DNA of 57,078 bases from Pandoraea terrae (GCF_902459695.1 NZ_CABPRZ010000034.1:1-57078), one strand, 5' to 3'. Counted from the stretch's first letter, positions 8,511 through 17,835 are shown. The notes: a model not told the origin generated them from the sequence alone. Translations and numbers: made by a program.

Positions 8511-9812
8511 ATGTCTTACTCGAGCTACCACAAGAAAACCATTGGTGAGCACCTGCTGCATCCCGAAACCCAAATGATGTCGTATGGCTTTGATCCGTTC
8601 CTCTCCGAAGGCGCGGTGAAGCCGCCGGTGTATCTGACATCGACATTCGCCTTTCGCTCGGCGGAAGACGGGGCCGCGTTTTTTGATGTCGTATCTGGCC
8701 GCAAGGCGCTGCCGGCAGATGAGGCGGCCGGCCTGGTGTATAGCCGCTTCAATCACCCCAATCTGGAAATGGTCGAGGATCGTTTGGCGCTGCTCGATGG
8801 TTCCGAAGCGGCAGCGGTAACGTCGAGCGGCATGGCGGCGATCAGCGCGGTGTTTCTGGCATTCCTGCGCCCGGGCGACCAATTGGTGCAGTCCGTTCCC
8901 CTTTACGGCGGCACGGAGACGCTGCTGGCGAAGTTCTTCCCCGAGTGGGGAGTGACCGGTCATCCGATTCAGGACGGCTTGTCGCCCGAGTCGATTCGCA
9001 ACGCGCTTGAAGCGGCTGCGGCGAAGGGCCCCGTACGCATTTGTTTCATCGAGACGCCGGCCAATCCGACCAATGCGTTATTTGATTTCCAAGGTTTGCG
9101 CAAAGAACTCGACGCATTCGAGTCGCGCCACGGTTATCGCCCGGTTTCGGTTTGCGATAACACCTTGCTGGGCCCGATTTTCCAGAAGCCGGTCGAGCAC
9201 GGCATCGATATGTGCGTCTATTCGCTGACGAAGTACGTGGGCGGGCACAGCGACCTGGTGGCAGGCGGCGTAACGGGCAGACGAGATCTTGTTACCAAAG
9301 TCCGCTCGATTCGCAGCGCCTTCGGTTCGCAACTGGATCCGCACTCGTCGTGGATGTTGATCCGCTCGATGGAAACGGTTGTCTTGCGAATGACGCAGGC
9401 CGCCCGCTCGGCCAGCCGGGTTGCCAAATGGCTGGCGACCAACCCCCACCAAAAGATCGCGCTCTTCCATCCCGAACACATTTCGGACGGGGCGTATCAA
9501 GCCGTGTACGCACGGCAATGCCGCAGCGCCGGCTCGACGTTCTCGTTTGTCCTGAACGGCGGCCGCGCACAAGCGTTCCGCTTCATTAACGCGCTGCATC
9601 TTTTCAGGTCTGCCGTCAGTCTGGGCGGCACCGAGTCGCTGGTGTGCCATCCGGCATCGACTACGCACTCGGGGGTTCCCGCCGATTTGCGCGCCGCAGC
9701 CGGCGTGTCCGAGGGACTGATTCGTATCTCGATCGGCCTTGAGCATGAAGAAGACCTGATTGCCGATCTTGATAACGCGTTCCGTCAGTGCGCGCAGGGC
9801 ACCGGCGTGTAA
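8511..9812 (+). CDS. Cys/Met-metabolism PLP-dependent lyase (methionine gamma-lyase-like)
   Basis: 433 aa; AGGAG stands 7 bases before the ATG. Whole-length match to the trans-sulfuration PLP family: the YSRFNHPN loop (77-84), the SSGMAA phosphate-binding turn (105-110), ETPANPT (181-187), and Schiff-base Lys 241 in SLTKYVGGHSD. It is longer than MetB/MetC (about 390 aa) because of an insert after residue 55, as in the separate cystathionine gamma-synthase-like group found in Burkholderia. It probably cleaves or exchanges the gamma substituent of a sulfur amino acid. The neighbours (Lrp regulator, second family member, cystine importer, D-cysteine desulfhydrase) support sulfur amino-acid catabolism. 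The exact substrate is not decided by sequence. Confidence 0.88.
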   Translation: MSYSSYHKKTIGEHLLHPETQMMSYGFDPFLSEGAVKPPVYLTSTFAFRSAEDGAAFFDVVSGRKALPADEAAGLVYSRFNHPNLEMVEDRLALLDGSEAAAVTSSGMAAISAVFLAFLRPGDQLVQSVPLYGGTETLLAKFFPEWGVTGHPIQDGLSPESIRNALEAAAAKGPVRICFIETPANPTNALFDFQGLRKELDAFESRHGYRPVSVCDNTLLGPIFQKPVEHGIDMCVYSLTKYVGGHSDLVAGGVTGRRDLVTKVRSIRSAFGSQLDPHSSWMLIRSMETVVLRMTQAARSASRVAKWLATNPHQKIALFHPEHISDGAYQAVYARQCRSAGSTFSFVLNGGRAQAFRFINALHLFRSAVSLGGTESLVCHPASTTHSGVPADLRAAAGVSEGLIRISIGLEHEEDLIADLDNAFRQCAQGTGV

Positions 9813-9893
9813 GGGCGACCCGTCATGACGCGCCGGTTCCGCGTGCGTTGCGCGCGCGGATCTGGACTCGGCATGTCGAGCGCACTGCGGTGG

Positions 9894-10361
9894 CTAGTCG
9901 CCGGCCACATGGTCCACCGGCAGCGCCGTCGTGTGTTTGACGACTTCCATCGCGAAGCTGGCGCTCACGTCCTGCAGTTCCGCCACCTTGATCAGGCGCT
10001 TGTAGACGTCATCGTAGCCGGCGATGTCGGGCACCACGACCTTGAGAAGGTAATCGACATCTCCCGACATCCGATAGATCTCGACAATCTCCGGGATGGT
10101 TTTCACGCCCTTGATGAAGCGCTCGGTCCAGACGTCGTTGTGCTGATTGGCGCGAATCGTGACGAAGGCGGTCAGTCCCAGGTTGAGCATTGCCGGGTCG
10201 CACAACACGACTTGCTGCCGGATAACGCCGTCCCCGCGCAGCTTTTGCACCCGTCGCCAACAAGGGGTGGGAGAAAGGTTGACGGCCTTGGCGAGTTCGT
10301 TCAGCCCGAGGGAAGCATCTTCCTGCAACAGCGTCAATATTTGAGCATCTTTCTTGTCCAT
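9894..10361 (-). CDS. Lrp/AsnC-family regulator (DecR/CyuR-like context)
   Basis: 155 aa. An N-terminal HTH (ILTLLQEDASLGLNELAKAV, then LSPTPCWRRVQKL) is followed by the RAM/AsnC ligand-binding domain (MSGDVDYLLKVVVPD). Homo-oligomeric Lrp-type proteins bind an amino acid and wrap AT-rich DNA. It lies convergent to the PLP enzyme at 8511 and divergent from the DUF6356 and metC genes. By context it may be the cysteine-responsive type (DecR/CyuR) that induces C-S lyases and cystine uptake; that is inference. A 15-bp palindrome just upstream of its start suggests autoregulation. Confidence 0.92.
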   Translation of the reverse strand: MDKKDAQILTLLQEDASLGLNELAKAVNLSPTPCWRRVQKLRGDGVIRQQVVLCDPAMLNLGLTAFVTIRANQHNDVWTERFIKGVKTIPEIVEIYRMSGDVDYLLKVVVPDIAGYDDVYKRLIKVAELQDVSASFAMEVVKHTTALPVDHVAGD

Positions 10362-10373
10362 GCGGGCACCGTG

Positions 10374-10388
10374 TAGAAAATTTTTCTA
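10374..10388. promoter_or_regulatory. Palindromic operator upstream of the lrp-type gene
   Basis: TAGAAAA and TTTTCTA around a single T form a perfect 15-bp AT-rich dyad beginning 13 bases upstream of the regulator's start codon. Position and composition fit an Lrp-family autoregulatory site that could also act on the divergent genes. Confidence 0.55.
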
Positions 10389-10525
10389 ATTATATGGCGG
10401 GAGATGGTGATTTTTGGAAGCCTTTTTCGTGGGTGCGCCACTATGATTTCACTCATGAACAGCGCGTTGTCGCTTGGGCGACCCAGGGCCGAATGACGTG
10501 CAACCACAGGGCACCTTATCCAATC

Positions 10526-10759
10526 ATGAGAACAATATTCCGGCTATTCAAAGCGCATCCCGCATCGGTTGGCGAGAGTTATCTGCAACATATGTCGGTG
10601 TCGTTCTCGTTTGGCGCGTCGATGCTTTTTGCTGCATTCGCGGCGCTCGTGCACGGCATTCTGCCTTTCCTGTTCGTGAAGACCGGCAGCAACACGATCT
10701 GCCGGCTGCATGACCGGATGGTCACGAACCGCAGCCGCACGGCGGCGCATCACGAATAA
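10526..10759 (+). CDS. Small DUF6356-family membrane protein
   Basis: 77 aa from the ATG at 10526; longer in-frame starts exist, but conservation appears to begin at MRTIFRLFKAHPASVGESY. The pattern HPASVGESYLQH, SFGASMLFAAFAALVHG, ILPFLFVKTGS and LHDRMV matches the DUF6356 family as I remember it: one or two membrane segments with a conserved His and a PFLF-TGS motif. No function is known. It stands 31 bp before metC on the same strand and may be co-transcribed. No clear ribosome-binding site is visible. Confidence 0.65.
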   Translation: MRTIFRLFKAHPASVGESYLQHMSVSFSFGASMLFAAFAALVHGILPFLFVKTGSNTICRLHDRMVTNRSRTAAHHE

Positions 10760-10790
10760 ATACGAATCTCCCCCTCAAAACAGAAGAACT

Positions 10791-11975
10791 ATGCAGATGT
10801 CTCCTGACACCTATTTGTCGCACGGCGCCTTCAATCCGGACGATTTTGGCGGAGTCGTCAATCCGCCGGTCTACCACGCGTCGACCGTAACGTTCCGTGA
10901 CCTCGATGACATGGAAGCGCGCGGCCGGGCAATGTCTTCCGCCGACGCGGATGTGATGTGGTACGGCCGTAAGGGCACACCCACGACCTTCGCATTGCAA
11001 AACGCGCTGGCACAGCTCGAAGGCGGGCACCGCTCGTTGCTGGTGTCGTCCGGACTCGCGGCGTGCACGAGCGCGATCATGGCATTCGTCAAAGCCGGCG
11101 ACCATATTCTGGTCAGCGACAGCGTCTACGGCCCGACACGCCACTACGCGGAAACCGTCCTGGCGCGCTGCAATGTGTCGGTAACGTTTTACGACGCCAC
11201 GCTCGGCGCCGACATCGCCGCGCTGTTCCGCCCCGATACGACGCTCGTGTTCGCCGAATCGCCGGGATCACAGACGTTCGAAGTGCAGGACATTCCTGCC
11301 ATCGCCAATGCGGCGCATCGGCACGGGGCGATCGTGGTCATCGACAACACGTGGGCCACACCCTTGTTTTTCAAACCGTTCGAGCATGGCGTGGACGTGT
11401 CCGTCCATGCGGCGACGAAATACATCGTCGGGCACTCGGACGCCATGATGGGCGTGATCACGACCAACCGGACGTCTTGGAACGCGGTACGCGACTACGT
11501 TTTCGCGATTGGTCAGCACGCAGCGCCGGACGACGTCTATCTCGCGCAACGCGGTTTGCGAACAATGGCCGTGCGGCTCGAACGCCACCAGCGCAGTGGG
11601 TTGGCTGTCGCCGAATGGCTGGCGAGCCGTCCGGAAGTCGCCCGGGTGTTGCATCCGGGACTGCCCGGTGCGCCGGGGCATGCGCTCTGGCAACGGGATT
11701 TCAAGGGCGCTTCCGGCTTGTTCAGCGTGGTGCTCCAGCCCGGCTATGACCGGGAGGTATTCCGCGCGTTTATCAATGACTTGAAACTGTTCCGCCTCGG
11801 CTTTTCCTGGGGAGGATTCGAGAGTCTGGTGATGCCGTTCGACCCGAGAGCGGACCGCCCCGGCACCGCGTGGCCGTATGCCGGCCATGCCTTCCGATTA
11901 CACGTGGGCCTTGAAGCGAAGGAGGACTTGATCGCCGATCTGGAAACGGCGTTCCGCAAGCTTGCAGTGCAGTAG
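10791..11975 (+). CDS. metC: Cystathionine beta-lyase
   Basis: 394 aa, the usual MetC length. PLP-family marks: NPPVYHASTVTF near the N-terminus, YGRKGTPT (58-65), SSGLAA (86-91), ESPGSQTFEV (156-165), and Schiff-base Lys 210 in AATKYIVGHSD. The C-terminal SWGGFESLV turn is typical of MetC. It cleaves L-cystathionine (and often L-cysteine or L-cystine) to homocysteine, pyruvate and ammonia in the cytosol. A weak AGAAGAA lies before the ATG at 10791. It leads a series of same-strand genes for cystine-type uptake and D-cysteine breakdown, so cyst(e)ine desulfuration may be its main job here. Confidence 0.9.
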   Translation: MQMSPDTYLSHGAFNPDDFGGVVNPPVYHASTVTFRDLDDMEARGRAMSSADADVMWYGRKGTPTTFALQNALAQLEGGHRSLLVSSGLAACTSAIMAFVKAGDHILVSDSVYGPTRHYAETVLARCNVSVTFYDATLGADIAALFRPDTTLVFAESPGSQTFEVQDIPAIANAAHRHGAIVVIDNTWATPLFFKPFEHGVDVSVHAATKYIVGHSDAMMGVITTNRTSWNAVRDYVFAIGQHAAPDDVYLAQRGLRTMAVRLERHQRSGLAVAEWLASRPEVARVLHPGLPGAPGHALWQRDFKGASGLFSVVLQPGYDREVFRAFINDLKLFRLGFSWGGFESLVMPFDPRADRPGTAWPYAGHAFRLHVGLEAKEDLIADLETAFRKLAVQ

Positions 11976-12017
11976 TGTTGGCCGCAAAAGATAACTATAT
12001 TCCGTTGGAGACATAGC

Positions 12018-12818
12018 ATGCCCCCCCTGAAATTGCTGTTGCAAAGCGCATTGGTCGCGACCGTCCTGAATCTCACGGCGCCTGCCGTGCACGCGGAAGA
12101 CTTGCTCGATACCGTGAAAGCCAGCGGTGTCCTGAAAGTGGCCCTGGAGGGTACCTACCCCCCATTCGGCTATCGCAACAGCGATGGTCAACTCGACGGT
12201 TTCGATGTGGCCGTGGCCAAGGCCGTAGCCAACAAGATGGGCCTCAAGGTTCAGTTTGTCGCCACCGAGTGGAGCGGCATCATCGCCGGTCTGCAAGCCG
12301 GCAAGTTCGACGTCATCGTCAACCAGGTCAGCATCACGCCGCAGCGTCAACAGGCGCTGGATTTCACCCAACCCTATGTGTATTCCGCCGCCCAGGTGAT
12401 TCAACGGGATAACGACAAGCGCGAATTCAAATCGCTTGATGACCTGAAGGGGAAATCGGTGGGCGTCACGCTCGGCAGCAACTTCGCCGAACTGGCGAAA
12501 GCGACGCCGGGTGTCGTGGTGCAGACCTATCCGGGCACGCCGGAAAATCTGCGTGACCTTGCGGCCGGCCGCGTCGATGCGGGCATCAACGACCGCCTGA
12601 TGCTGCCTTACCTGATCAAGAACTCGCACCTGCCGTTGCGTACCGGTGCACTGCTGCAAGGCACGAAGCTCGAGATGGGCATTCCGTTTCGCAAGGGGAA
12701 TCCCAAGTTCGCCAAAGCCATCGACGATGCGGTGAGCGCATTGAAGCAGGATGGAACGTTGCGGAACCTGTCGATCCAGTGGTTCGGGACCGACACCAGC
12801 AAACCCATCGCGCAATAA
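12018..12818 (+). CDS. tcyJ: Cystine-type ABC transporter periplasmic binding protein
   Basis: 266 aa with a signal peptide (LLLQSALVATVLNLTAPAVHA). The mature protein is a type II family 3 amino-acid binding protein: LKVALEGTYPPFGYRNSDGQ, LDGFDVAVAKAVA, WSGIIAGLQAGKFDVIVNQVSIT and GVTLGSNFAEL. It resembles E. coli FliY/TcyJ, which binds cystine and related sulfur amino acids. The following permease, ATPase and D-cysteine desulfhydrase reproduce the E. coli fliY-dcyD-yecS-yecC gene set, which strengthens the cystine assignment. The symbol is by homology and context. Confidence 0.85.
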   Translation: MPPLKLLLQSALVATVLNLTAPAVHAEDLLDTVKASGVLKVALEGTYPPFGYRNSDGQLDGFDVAVAKAVANKMGLKVQFVATEWSGIIAGLQAGKFDVIVNQVSITPQRQQALDFTQPYVYSAAQVIQRDNDKREFKSLDDLKGKSVGVTLGSNFAELAKATPGVVVQTYPGTPENLRDLAAGRVDAGINDRLMLPYLIKNSHLPLRTGALLQGTKLEMGIPFRKGNPKFAKAIDDAVSALKQDGTLRNLSIQWFGTDTSKPIAQ

Positions 12819-12885
12819 TCGCTGCCGGCCGGCACGCCCGTCGCTGCAGACCCGGGCGTGCCTGGCCAATGCTACGGAACGAATC

Positions 12886-13545
12886 ATGAATCCTCTTGAT
12901 CTTGTCATTCATGTCTTGCCGGTCCTCCTGCAAGGTGCGGCGATCACCGTGAAATTTGCCGTGGCGTCGATGGTATTCGGCTTGCTGGTCGGCATTGTCG
13001 TCGCCATCATGGGCATCAGCGCCAGCCCCATCCTCGGGGGCATCGCGCGGGCCTACGTCAGTGTCATGCGCGGCACGCCGCTGCTGGTCCAGATGTTCGT
13101 CGTCTACTACGGCCTTCCGGACATCGGCATTTCCCTTGACCCTACCACAGCAGGCATTCTTACCCTGACGGCCAACGCCGGCGCGTACCTGTCGGAAAGC
13201 ATGCGCGGTGCGATTCTCGGCATCGGCAGGGGCCAGTGGAGCGCCTCGCACAGCCTGGGACTCAGCCACCTGCAGACGCTGCGCTATGTCGTCTGTCCGC
13301 AGGCCTTGCGGCTCGCCGTGCCAAGTCTCGGCAACACGCTGATCAGCCTGATCAAGGATACCTCGCTGGTCTCCGTGATCACGGTGACGGAGCTGCTCAG
13401 GTCGTCGCAGGAGATCATCGCCTCCACATTCCAGCCGCTTCCCCTGTATTTGTCGGCAGCCGCGATCTACTGGCTGCTGAGCACCGGATTGGCGTGGGTG
13501 CAGCGTCGCGTCGAGGCACGCCTGACGTTGCCAGTGACGCGTTGA
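12886..13545 (+). CDS. tcyL: Cystine-type ABC transporter permease
   Basis: 219 aa from ATG 12886. About five membrane segments (LLQGAAITVKFAVASMVFGL, LLVGIVVAIMGISAS and others). The HisM/GlnP-type start VMRGTPLLVQMFVVYYGLP and the EAA-like loop YLSESMRGAILGIGRGQWSA are followed by PQALRLAVPSLGNT. It belongs to the YecS/TcyL permease family of polar amino-acid importers and forms the membrane channel for the binding protein just upstream (67-bp gap) and the ATPase downstream (51-bp gap). Confidence 0.9.
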   Translation: MNPLDLVIHVLPVLLQGAAITVKFAVASMVFGLLVGIVVAIMGISASPILGGIARAYVSVMRGTPLLVQMFVVYYGLPDIGISLDPTTAGILTLTANAGAYLSESMRGAILGIGRGQWSASHSLGLSHLQTLRYVVCPQALRLAVPSLGNTLISLIKDTSLVSVITVTELLRSSQEIIASTFQPLPLYLSAAAIYWLLSTGLAWVQRRVEARLTLPVTR

Positions 13546-13596
13546 CCGAACGGACGGGAAGTCCGCAGAACAACGATTTGCAGCAGGAGACAAACA

Positions 13597-14322
13597 ATGA
13601 TTGCGCTCGAAAGCGTGTCGAAGTGGTACGGTCAATTCAAAGTGCTGGATGCCTGCACGACCGGCGTGGAAAAAGGTGAGGTGGTGGTGATTTGCGGACC
13701 GTCCGGATCGGGCAAGTCCACGCTGATCAAAACGGTGAACGGGCTTGAGCCGTTTCAGCAGGGGCAGATCAGCGTCGATGGCGTGCTGGTCGGCGATCCG
13801 AAAACCAAGCTTGCCAATTTGCGCGCGCGGGTGGGCATGGTGTTTCAACATTTTGAACTGTTCCCGCATCTGTCGATTATCGATAACCTGACGCTCGCGC
13901 AGACCAAGGTGTTGAAGCGACGCAAGGAAGAAGCGCGTGAGAACGGCATGAGGCTGCTTGACCGCGTCGGTCTTAAGGCGCACGCCCTGAAATACCCCGG
14001 GCAACTTTCCGGCGGTCAACAGCAACGCGTTGCGATTGCGCGCGCGTTGTCGATGGATCCGATCGCCATGTTGTTCGACGAACCGACATCGGCGCTCGAT
14101 CCCGAGATGATCAATGAGGTCCTGGACGTCATGGTCGAACTGGCGCGCGAAGGCATGACGATGATTTGCGTCACGCATGAAATGGGGTTCGCCAGGAAAG
14201 TCGCGAATCGGGTGATTTTCATGGATGGCGGCGCCATCGTTGAAGACACCAGCAAGGACGCTTTCTTCGGCGCTCCGCGTTCAGCGCGCGCGAAGGCATT
14301 CCTCGCGAACATCCTGCATTGA
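13597..14322 (+). CDS. tcyN: Cystine-type ABC transporter ATPase
   Basis: 241 aa, normal for polar amino-acid ABC ATPases. Walker A GPSGSGKST (34-42), Q-loop FQHFELFPH (83-91), signature LSGGQQQR (137-144), Walker B MLFDEPTSALDPE (158-170) and switch His in VTHEMGF. GCAGGAG stands upstream of the ATG. It powers the importer encoded by the two genes before it. Confidence 0.93.
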   Translation: MIALESVSKWYGQFKVLDACTTGVEKGEVVVICGPSGSGKSTLIKTVNGLEPFQQGQISVDGVLVGDPKTKLANLRARVGMVFQHFELFPHLSIIDNLTLAQTKVLKRRKEEARENGMRLLDRVGLKAHALKYPGQLSGGQQQRVAIARALSMDPIAMLFDEPTSALDPEMINEVLDVMVELAREGMTMICVTHEMGFARKVANRVIFMDGGAIVEDTSKDAFFGAPRSARAKAFLANILH

Positions 14323-14348
14323 AGCACGTCCGTGCATGAGTCGAATCT

Positions 14349-15371
14349 ATGAAAATATCAGATAGTCTTGCCTCGTTCGCCCGTCTCGATCTGGTTGGCG
14401 CGGCGACGCCCGTGCAGAAGCTCGATCGCTTGTCCCGGTTGCTCGGGCGTGACATCTATATCAAGCGCGACGACATCACGCCACTCGCGTTTGGCGGAAA
14501 CAAGCTGCGCAAGCTGGAGTTTTTGGCCGCCGAGGCGCTGCGCCAAGGTGCTGATACGCTGGTGACGGCCGGCGCGATTCAGTCGAATCACGTTCGGCAG
14601 ACCGCCGCCGTCGCGGCCCGTTTGGGACTGCGTTGCCGGGCGCTGCTGGAAAACCCGACCGGTACCACGGACCCCGACTACTTGCATGGCGGCAACCGTC
14701 AATTGCTCGATCTGTTCGAGGCACAGGCCGAGCAGGTCGCCAATCTTGACAATGCCGACGCACAACTGGAAGCGCTTGCGCAACGGCTGCGCGGTGAGGG
14801 CCATAAGCCCTATGTCATTCCGATTGGCGGGTCCAATCCACTGGGTGCGTTGGGCTATGTGCGCGCGGGCCTGGAGCTGGCGCAACAAACCGAGGCGATG
14901 GGGCTCACGTTCTCGGCTGTCGTGCTGGCTTCCGGCAGTGCAGGCACTCATGGCGGGCTTGCGTTGGCGCTCGCGCACGCCATGCCGGGAACGCCTATCG
15001 TCGGCGTCACCGTTTCACGCAGCGTGGCCGCCCAGGCGCCGAAAGTGAAAGGGCTGATAGAGGGCACGGCGGCGCTGCTCGGTGTCGAGGTGCCGGCAGC
15101 GCTGGACGTTGCGCTTTGGGACGAATACTTCGCACCCCGCTACGGCGAACCCAATCCGGCCGGACTGACGGCCATCCGATTGTTGGCCGCTACCGAAGGT
15201 GTGCTGCTCGATCCCGTATACACCGGCAAGGCGATGGCGGGTTTGCTCGACGGCGTTGCGCGCCGCCGCTTCGCCGGCGACGGTCCGCTGCTATTCCTGC
15301 ATACGGGCGGCGCGCCGGCGCTGTTTGCCTATCGCAAGGCGATGGACGCGGGATCGTCCAACGCCAATTAG
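14349..15371 (+). CDS. dcyD: D-cysteine desulfhydrase
   Basis: 340 aa, fold type II PLP enzyme of the ACC deaminase/D-cysteine desulfhydrase family. Marks: [19 protein letters not shown] with Schiff-base Lys 52, [20 protein letters not shown], and [14 protein letters not shown] as the phosphate loop. D-cysteine is cleaved to pyruvate, sulfide and ammonia. The true ACC deaminases differ, and the cystine-importer context favours DcyD. The gene begins 26 bp after the ATPase and ends the plus-strand operon, converging on pepE. Confidence 0.88.
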   Translation: MKISDSLASFARLDLVGAATPVQKLDRLSRLLGRDIYIKRDDITPLAFGGNKLRKLEFLAAEALRQGADTLVTAGAIQSNHVRQTAAVAARLGLRCRALLENPTGTTDPDYLHGGNRQLLDLFEAQAEQVANLDNADAQLEALAQRLRGEGHKPYVIPIGGSNPLGALGYVRAGLELAQQTEAMGLTFSAVVLASGSAGTHGGLALALAHAMPGTPIVGVTVSRSVAAQAPKVKGLIEGTAALLGVEVPAALDVALWDEYFAPRYGEPNPAGLTAIRLLAATEGVLLDPVYTGKAMAGLLDGVARRRFAGDGPLLFLHTGGAPALFAYRKAMDAGSSNAN

Positions 15372-15401
15372 CCATGGATCCCCGGGGCTAGACGCGTCGC
15401 G

Positions 15402-16100
15402 TCAAAACGTGGCGCCCGGGGCGAGCGGTTCGATTTGCGCGCCGGCGCGAAAGCACACGGCGTCGAACGGCCCGTGCAACGTGGTGCGCTGACCCTCGAC
15501 GTGCAGCCAGTCGCCTTCGGGCAGACCAATGACCGTGCGCTCGGGATTGGCCACCAGATACTCGGCGATACGCTGATTTCGCGTCTCGCCACGATGGCCC
15601 TCGGGCAGGGCATTCGTGTAGTGCGGGTTGATTTGCCAGTCGACGAGGTTCAGCGCGTCGAAGCCCTTGGGGTCGACGATCGGCATGTCGTTGGTCGTAC
15701 AGATGGTGGGGCACGCGAGATTCGCGCCCGCGCTCCACCCGAGGTATTTCGTGCCCCCGCGCACTGCGCCGGCGATGGCCTCGTGCAGCCCGCGTTCCCG
15801 GCACATCTTGAGCAACTGGAAGGTGTTGCCGCCACCGACAATGACCATGTCGGCAGCCGCGACGGCGGCGCACTGCGCGCGGGTGTCGCCGGCATCCTCG
15901 ACAGATACGACATCGATGCCCGCCGGCGCGAGCGCTTCGCGCACGGTGGCGGTGTAGTCGGCGAACGTCATCGTCACGCCGGCAAAGGGGATGAAAACCG
16001 CGTTTCGGCAGCCCTGCGCGAGCGCGGTGATTGCCGGTAATGCGTGGACGAGATAGCGACCGTCCGGGCCGCGTGAATTACTGAGAAGAAGCAGTTCCAT
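15402..16100 (-). CDS. pepE: Dipeptidase E (aspartyl dipeptidase, family S51)
   Basis: 232 aa from the ATG at 16100 (MELLLLSNS, the standard family start). The catalytic nucleophile Ser 123 lies in [11 protein letters not shown]; Asp 138 (TTNDMP) and His 160 (INPHYTN) fit the rest of the triad. PepE cleaves N-terminal Asp-X dipeptides in the cytosol. It is the last gene of a minus-strand operon with AroM, DUF1177, an OPT transporter and an IclR regulator, suggesting it processes what the transporter imports. The ribosome-binding site is weak. Confidence 0.9.
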   Translation of the reverse strand: MELLLLSNSRGPDGRYLVHALPAITALAQGCRNAVFIPFAGVTMTFADYTATVREALAPAGIDVVSVEDAGDTRAQCAAVAAADMVIVGGGNTFQLLKMCRERGLHEAIAGAVRGGTKYLGWSAGANLACPTICTTNDMPIVDPKGFDALNLVDWQINPHYTNALPEGHRGETRNQRIAEYLVANPERTVIGLPEGDWLHVEGQRTTLHGPFDAVCFRAGAQIEPLAPGATF

Positions 16101-16158
16101 GGCAATGTGTGGGCCGTCGGCCCGCTCCAAAAAAGTGAATTACGACGCACCCGGCGTC

Positions 16159-16839
16159 TTACACCAGCGCAGCGGTCAGCCGCGCAATCAATGCATTCGA
16201 TAACACCACGGGCAGGCCCGATGCGTCGCGCGCGATATCGCGATGACGTTCGACGAACCCCATGCAGTCGAGGATCAGCATGTCCGCGCCACGATCGCGC
16301 AGTTCGCGCGCGGCATGGGCCAGAGCGGCCTCGTCCTGCGAGTACGGCGAGGCTGCTGCACAGATGGGCGGCCGCTGGAGCGCGGACCACTTCCGGAATT
16401 CGCTTTCGATCTGTTCGGCCAACGGCACGACGATACCGACTTGACGCTCGCCGGCAAGCGCTGCGGCCGCAGGCGGCACGATGCGGTCAGGCTCCACGAG
16501 CCACGCCCGCTGGCATGCCAGACCATGGAACTCGCCGGTGCACAGCACGAGAATCACGCTGCACCCTTGCGCTTCGAGTGCATCGAGCTTCGCTTGCATG
16601 ACGCGGCGCACGGCGGGCTTGTCGAGCACGACCGAATCGCCGGTCAGCATGCGGGAGATCAGCGTGGCGTTGCCCGGTTGCGGGGCGAACGCGGCCTCGA
16701 TACCTGCGCGATCGAGACCATCGAGCACGCCGGCATGCACCACGGGCAAGCCCGGCGGCAGATGCGCCTCCAGGATCGGCACGATGTCGCTGCGCGGCGC
16801 CTGGCCGATGGTCAGGGTTCCCAGTTTGTTCATGGTCAT
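16159..16839 (-). CDS. aroM: AroM family protein
   Basis: 226 aa from ATG 16839 (MTMNKLGTLTIGQAPRSDI); the start lies 10 bases after the DUF1177 stop. Family marks: GTLTIGQAPRSDIVP at the N-terminus, VLCTGEFHGL in the middle, and GADMLILDCMGF near the C-terminus. It resembles the Asp/Glu/hydantoin racemase-like fold in having two paired Cys sites (VLCTG, LDCMG). AroM has no established activity despite its name. Co-operonic with PepE, DUF1177 and an OPT transporter, so a racemase-like step on an imported compound is a reasonable guess. Confidence 0.85.
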   Translation of the reverse strand: MTMNKLGTLTIGQAPRSDIVPILEAHLPPGLPVVHAGVLDGLDRAGIEAAFAPQPGNATLISRMLTGDSVVLDKPAVRRVMQAKLDALEAQGCSVILVLCTGEFHGLACQRAWLVEPDRIVPPAAAALAGERQVGIVVPLAEQIESEFRKWSALQRPPICAAASPYSQDEAALAHAARELRDRGADMLILDCMGFVERHRDIARDASGLPVVLSNALIARLTAALV

Positions 16840-16849
16840 GATCGCGGAC

Positions 16850-17791
16850 TTACTTCGGTTGACGTTTGGACAGGTGCGCGAGTGAGCCATACAGCGCGAG
16901 CAGGCGCTCGTAGTCGGCCGAATCGAAGAACCGGCACGTGCCGCGGCCGAATTCCTTGGCCACTTCCACGACGAACTTCACGACCATCGCGATATCGGTT
17001 TCGTGGCTGGCCCCGGTGCCGCAGCCCGGAACTACGCTTTGCGCGGTGATTGCCACGCCGACGACCGGCGCACGCGTCGCGATGCACGGTTGCATGATGC
17101 TGTTCAGGTGATAAACACCGTTGCCGTAAGGCGTGATGTCCTGCGTCGTCACGGGGAACGTGACCGCCGGTTGGCCGCTCGTCATTTCCATGATGCGCAG
17201 CAGGTCTTCCGACACCCGCAGGATGTAGCCTTCCTTGACGGTGGGCGAAATCGCGTAGCCCTTGTGATTGATGATCCGGTTGCCTTTGGTGGTGTCGAGT
17301 GACAGGACGGCGTCCATCTCGTCCCAGACTTCGTGGGCATTGACGTCTTCCGTGTCGATCGGCGAATCCATGAAATCGACCGGCTCGTGCGGACGCGTCG
17401 GCGCGTCGGGACAGATGTGCGTAGTGATGAACACGTCGCCCAGCAGCCTGTCGCCCTGTGCACGCATATGCGCGAGCTTAAGCGCCGCGGCGACGGCGGC
17501 GATGGCGCCGTCGGCATCCGAGACCAACCCGATACGCGACGGCCGGGCGCCGATGCCGCCAAGGCGGCCGACGATGCCCAGGCTCGGAGCGGTGCCGCCG
17601 GCGCGTTTGCCTGACTCGCCGGGAATGCAGATCTTCACGAAATCGGTCGATCCTTTCGGGCCTTCGATCTTCAGGACCTCGACGCTCACGCCCTGCGCGC
17701 GGTACGGTGTGAGCATGTCAACGACGGTCTGGCCCGATGCGAAACGGCTGTCGAAGGCCTCGAATACTTGGAGGGTTTGAGTAAGGCTCAT
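16850..17791 (-). CDS. DUF1177 family protein
   Basis: 313 aa from ATG 17791, with AGGAAA 7 bases upstream. Conserved-looking stretches are GIVGRLGGIGARPSRIGLVS, DVFITTHICPDAPTRPHEPV, FMDSPIDTED and a Gly-rich VVPGCGTGASHETDIAMV. His/Asp/Glu-rich motifs such as TTHICPDAP and ASHETD suggest a metal-dependent hydrolase of the M20/M42 or deacylase type, but the family has no assigned activity. It sits between OPT and AroM genes in one operon. Confidence 0.85.
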   Translation of the reverse strand: MSLTQTLQVFEAFDSRFASGQTVVDMLTPYRAQGVSVEVLKIEGPKGSTDFVKICIPGESGKRAGGTAPSLGIVGRLGGIGARPSRIGLVSDADGAIAAVAAALKLAHMRAQGDRLLGDVFITTHICPDAPTRPHEPVDFMDSPIDTEDVNAHEVWDEMDAVLSLDTTKGNRIINHKGYAISPTVKEGYILRVSEDLLRIMEMTSGQPAVTFPVTTQDITPYGNGVYHLNSIMQPCIATRAPVVGVAITAQSVVPGCGTGASHETDIAMVVKFVVEVAKEFGRGTCRFFDSADYERLLALYGSLAHLSKRQPK

Positions 17792-17835
17792 GAAGGTTTC
17801 CTGAATAAATGCTGTTGATACGGGGGCGGTGCCGC

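Noticed and set aside
12616-14178. 520-codon minus-strand ORF
   Set aside because: It runs antisense across three genes of the ABC importer with well-marked motifs.
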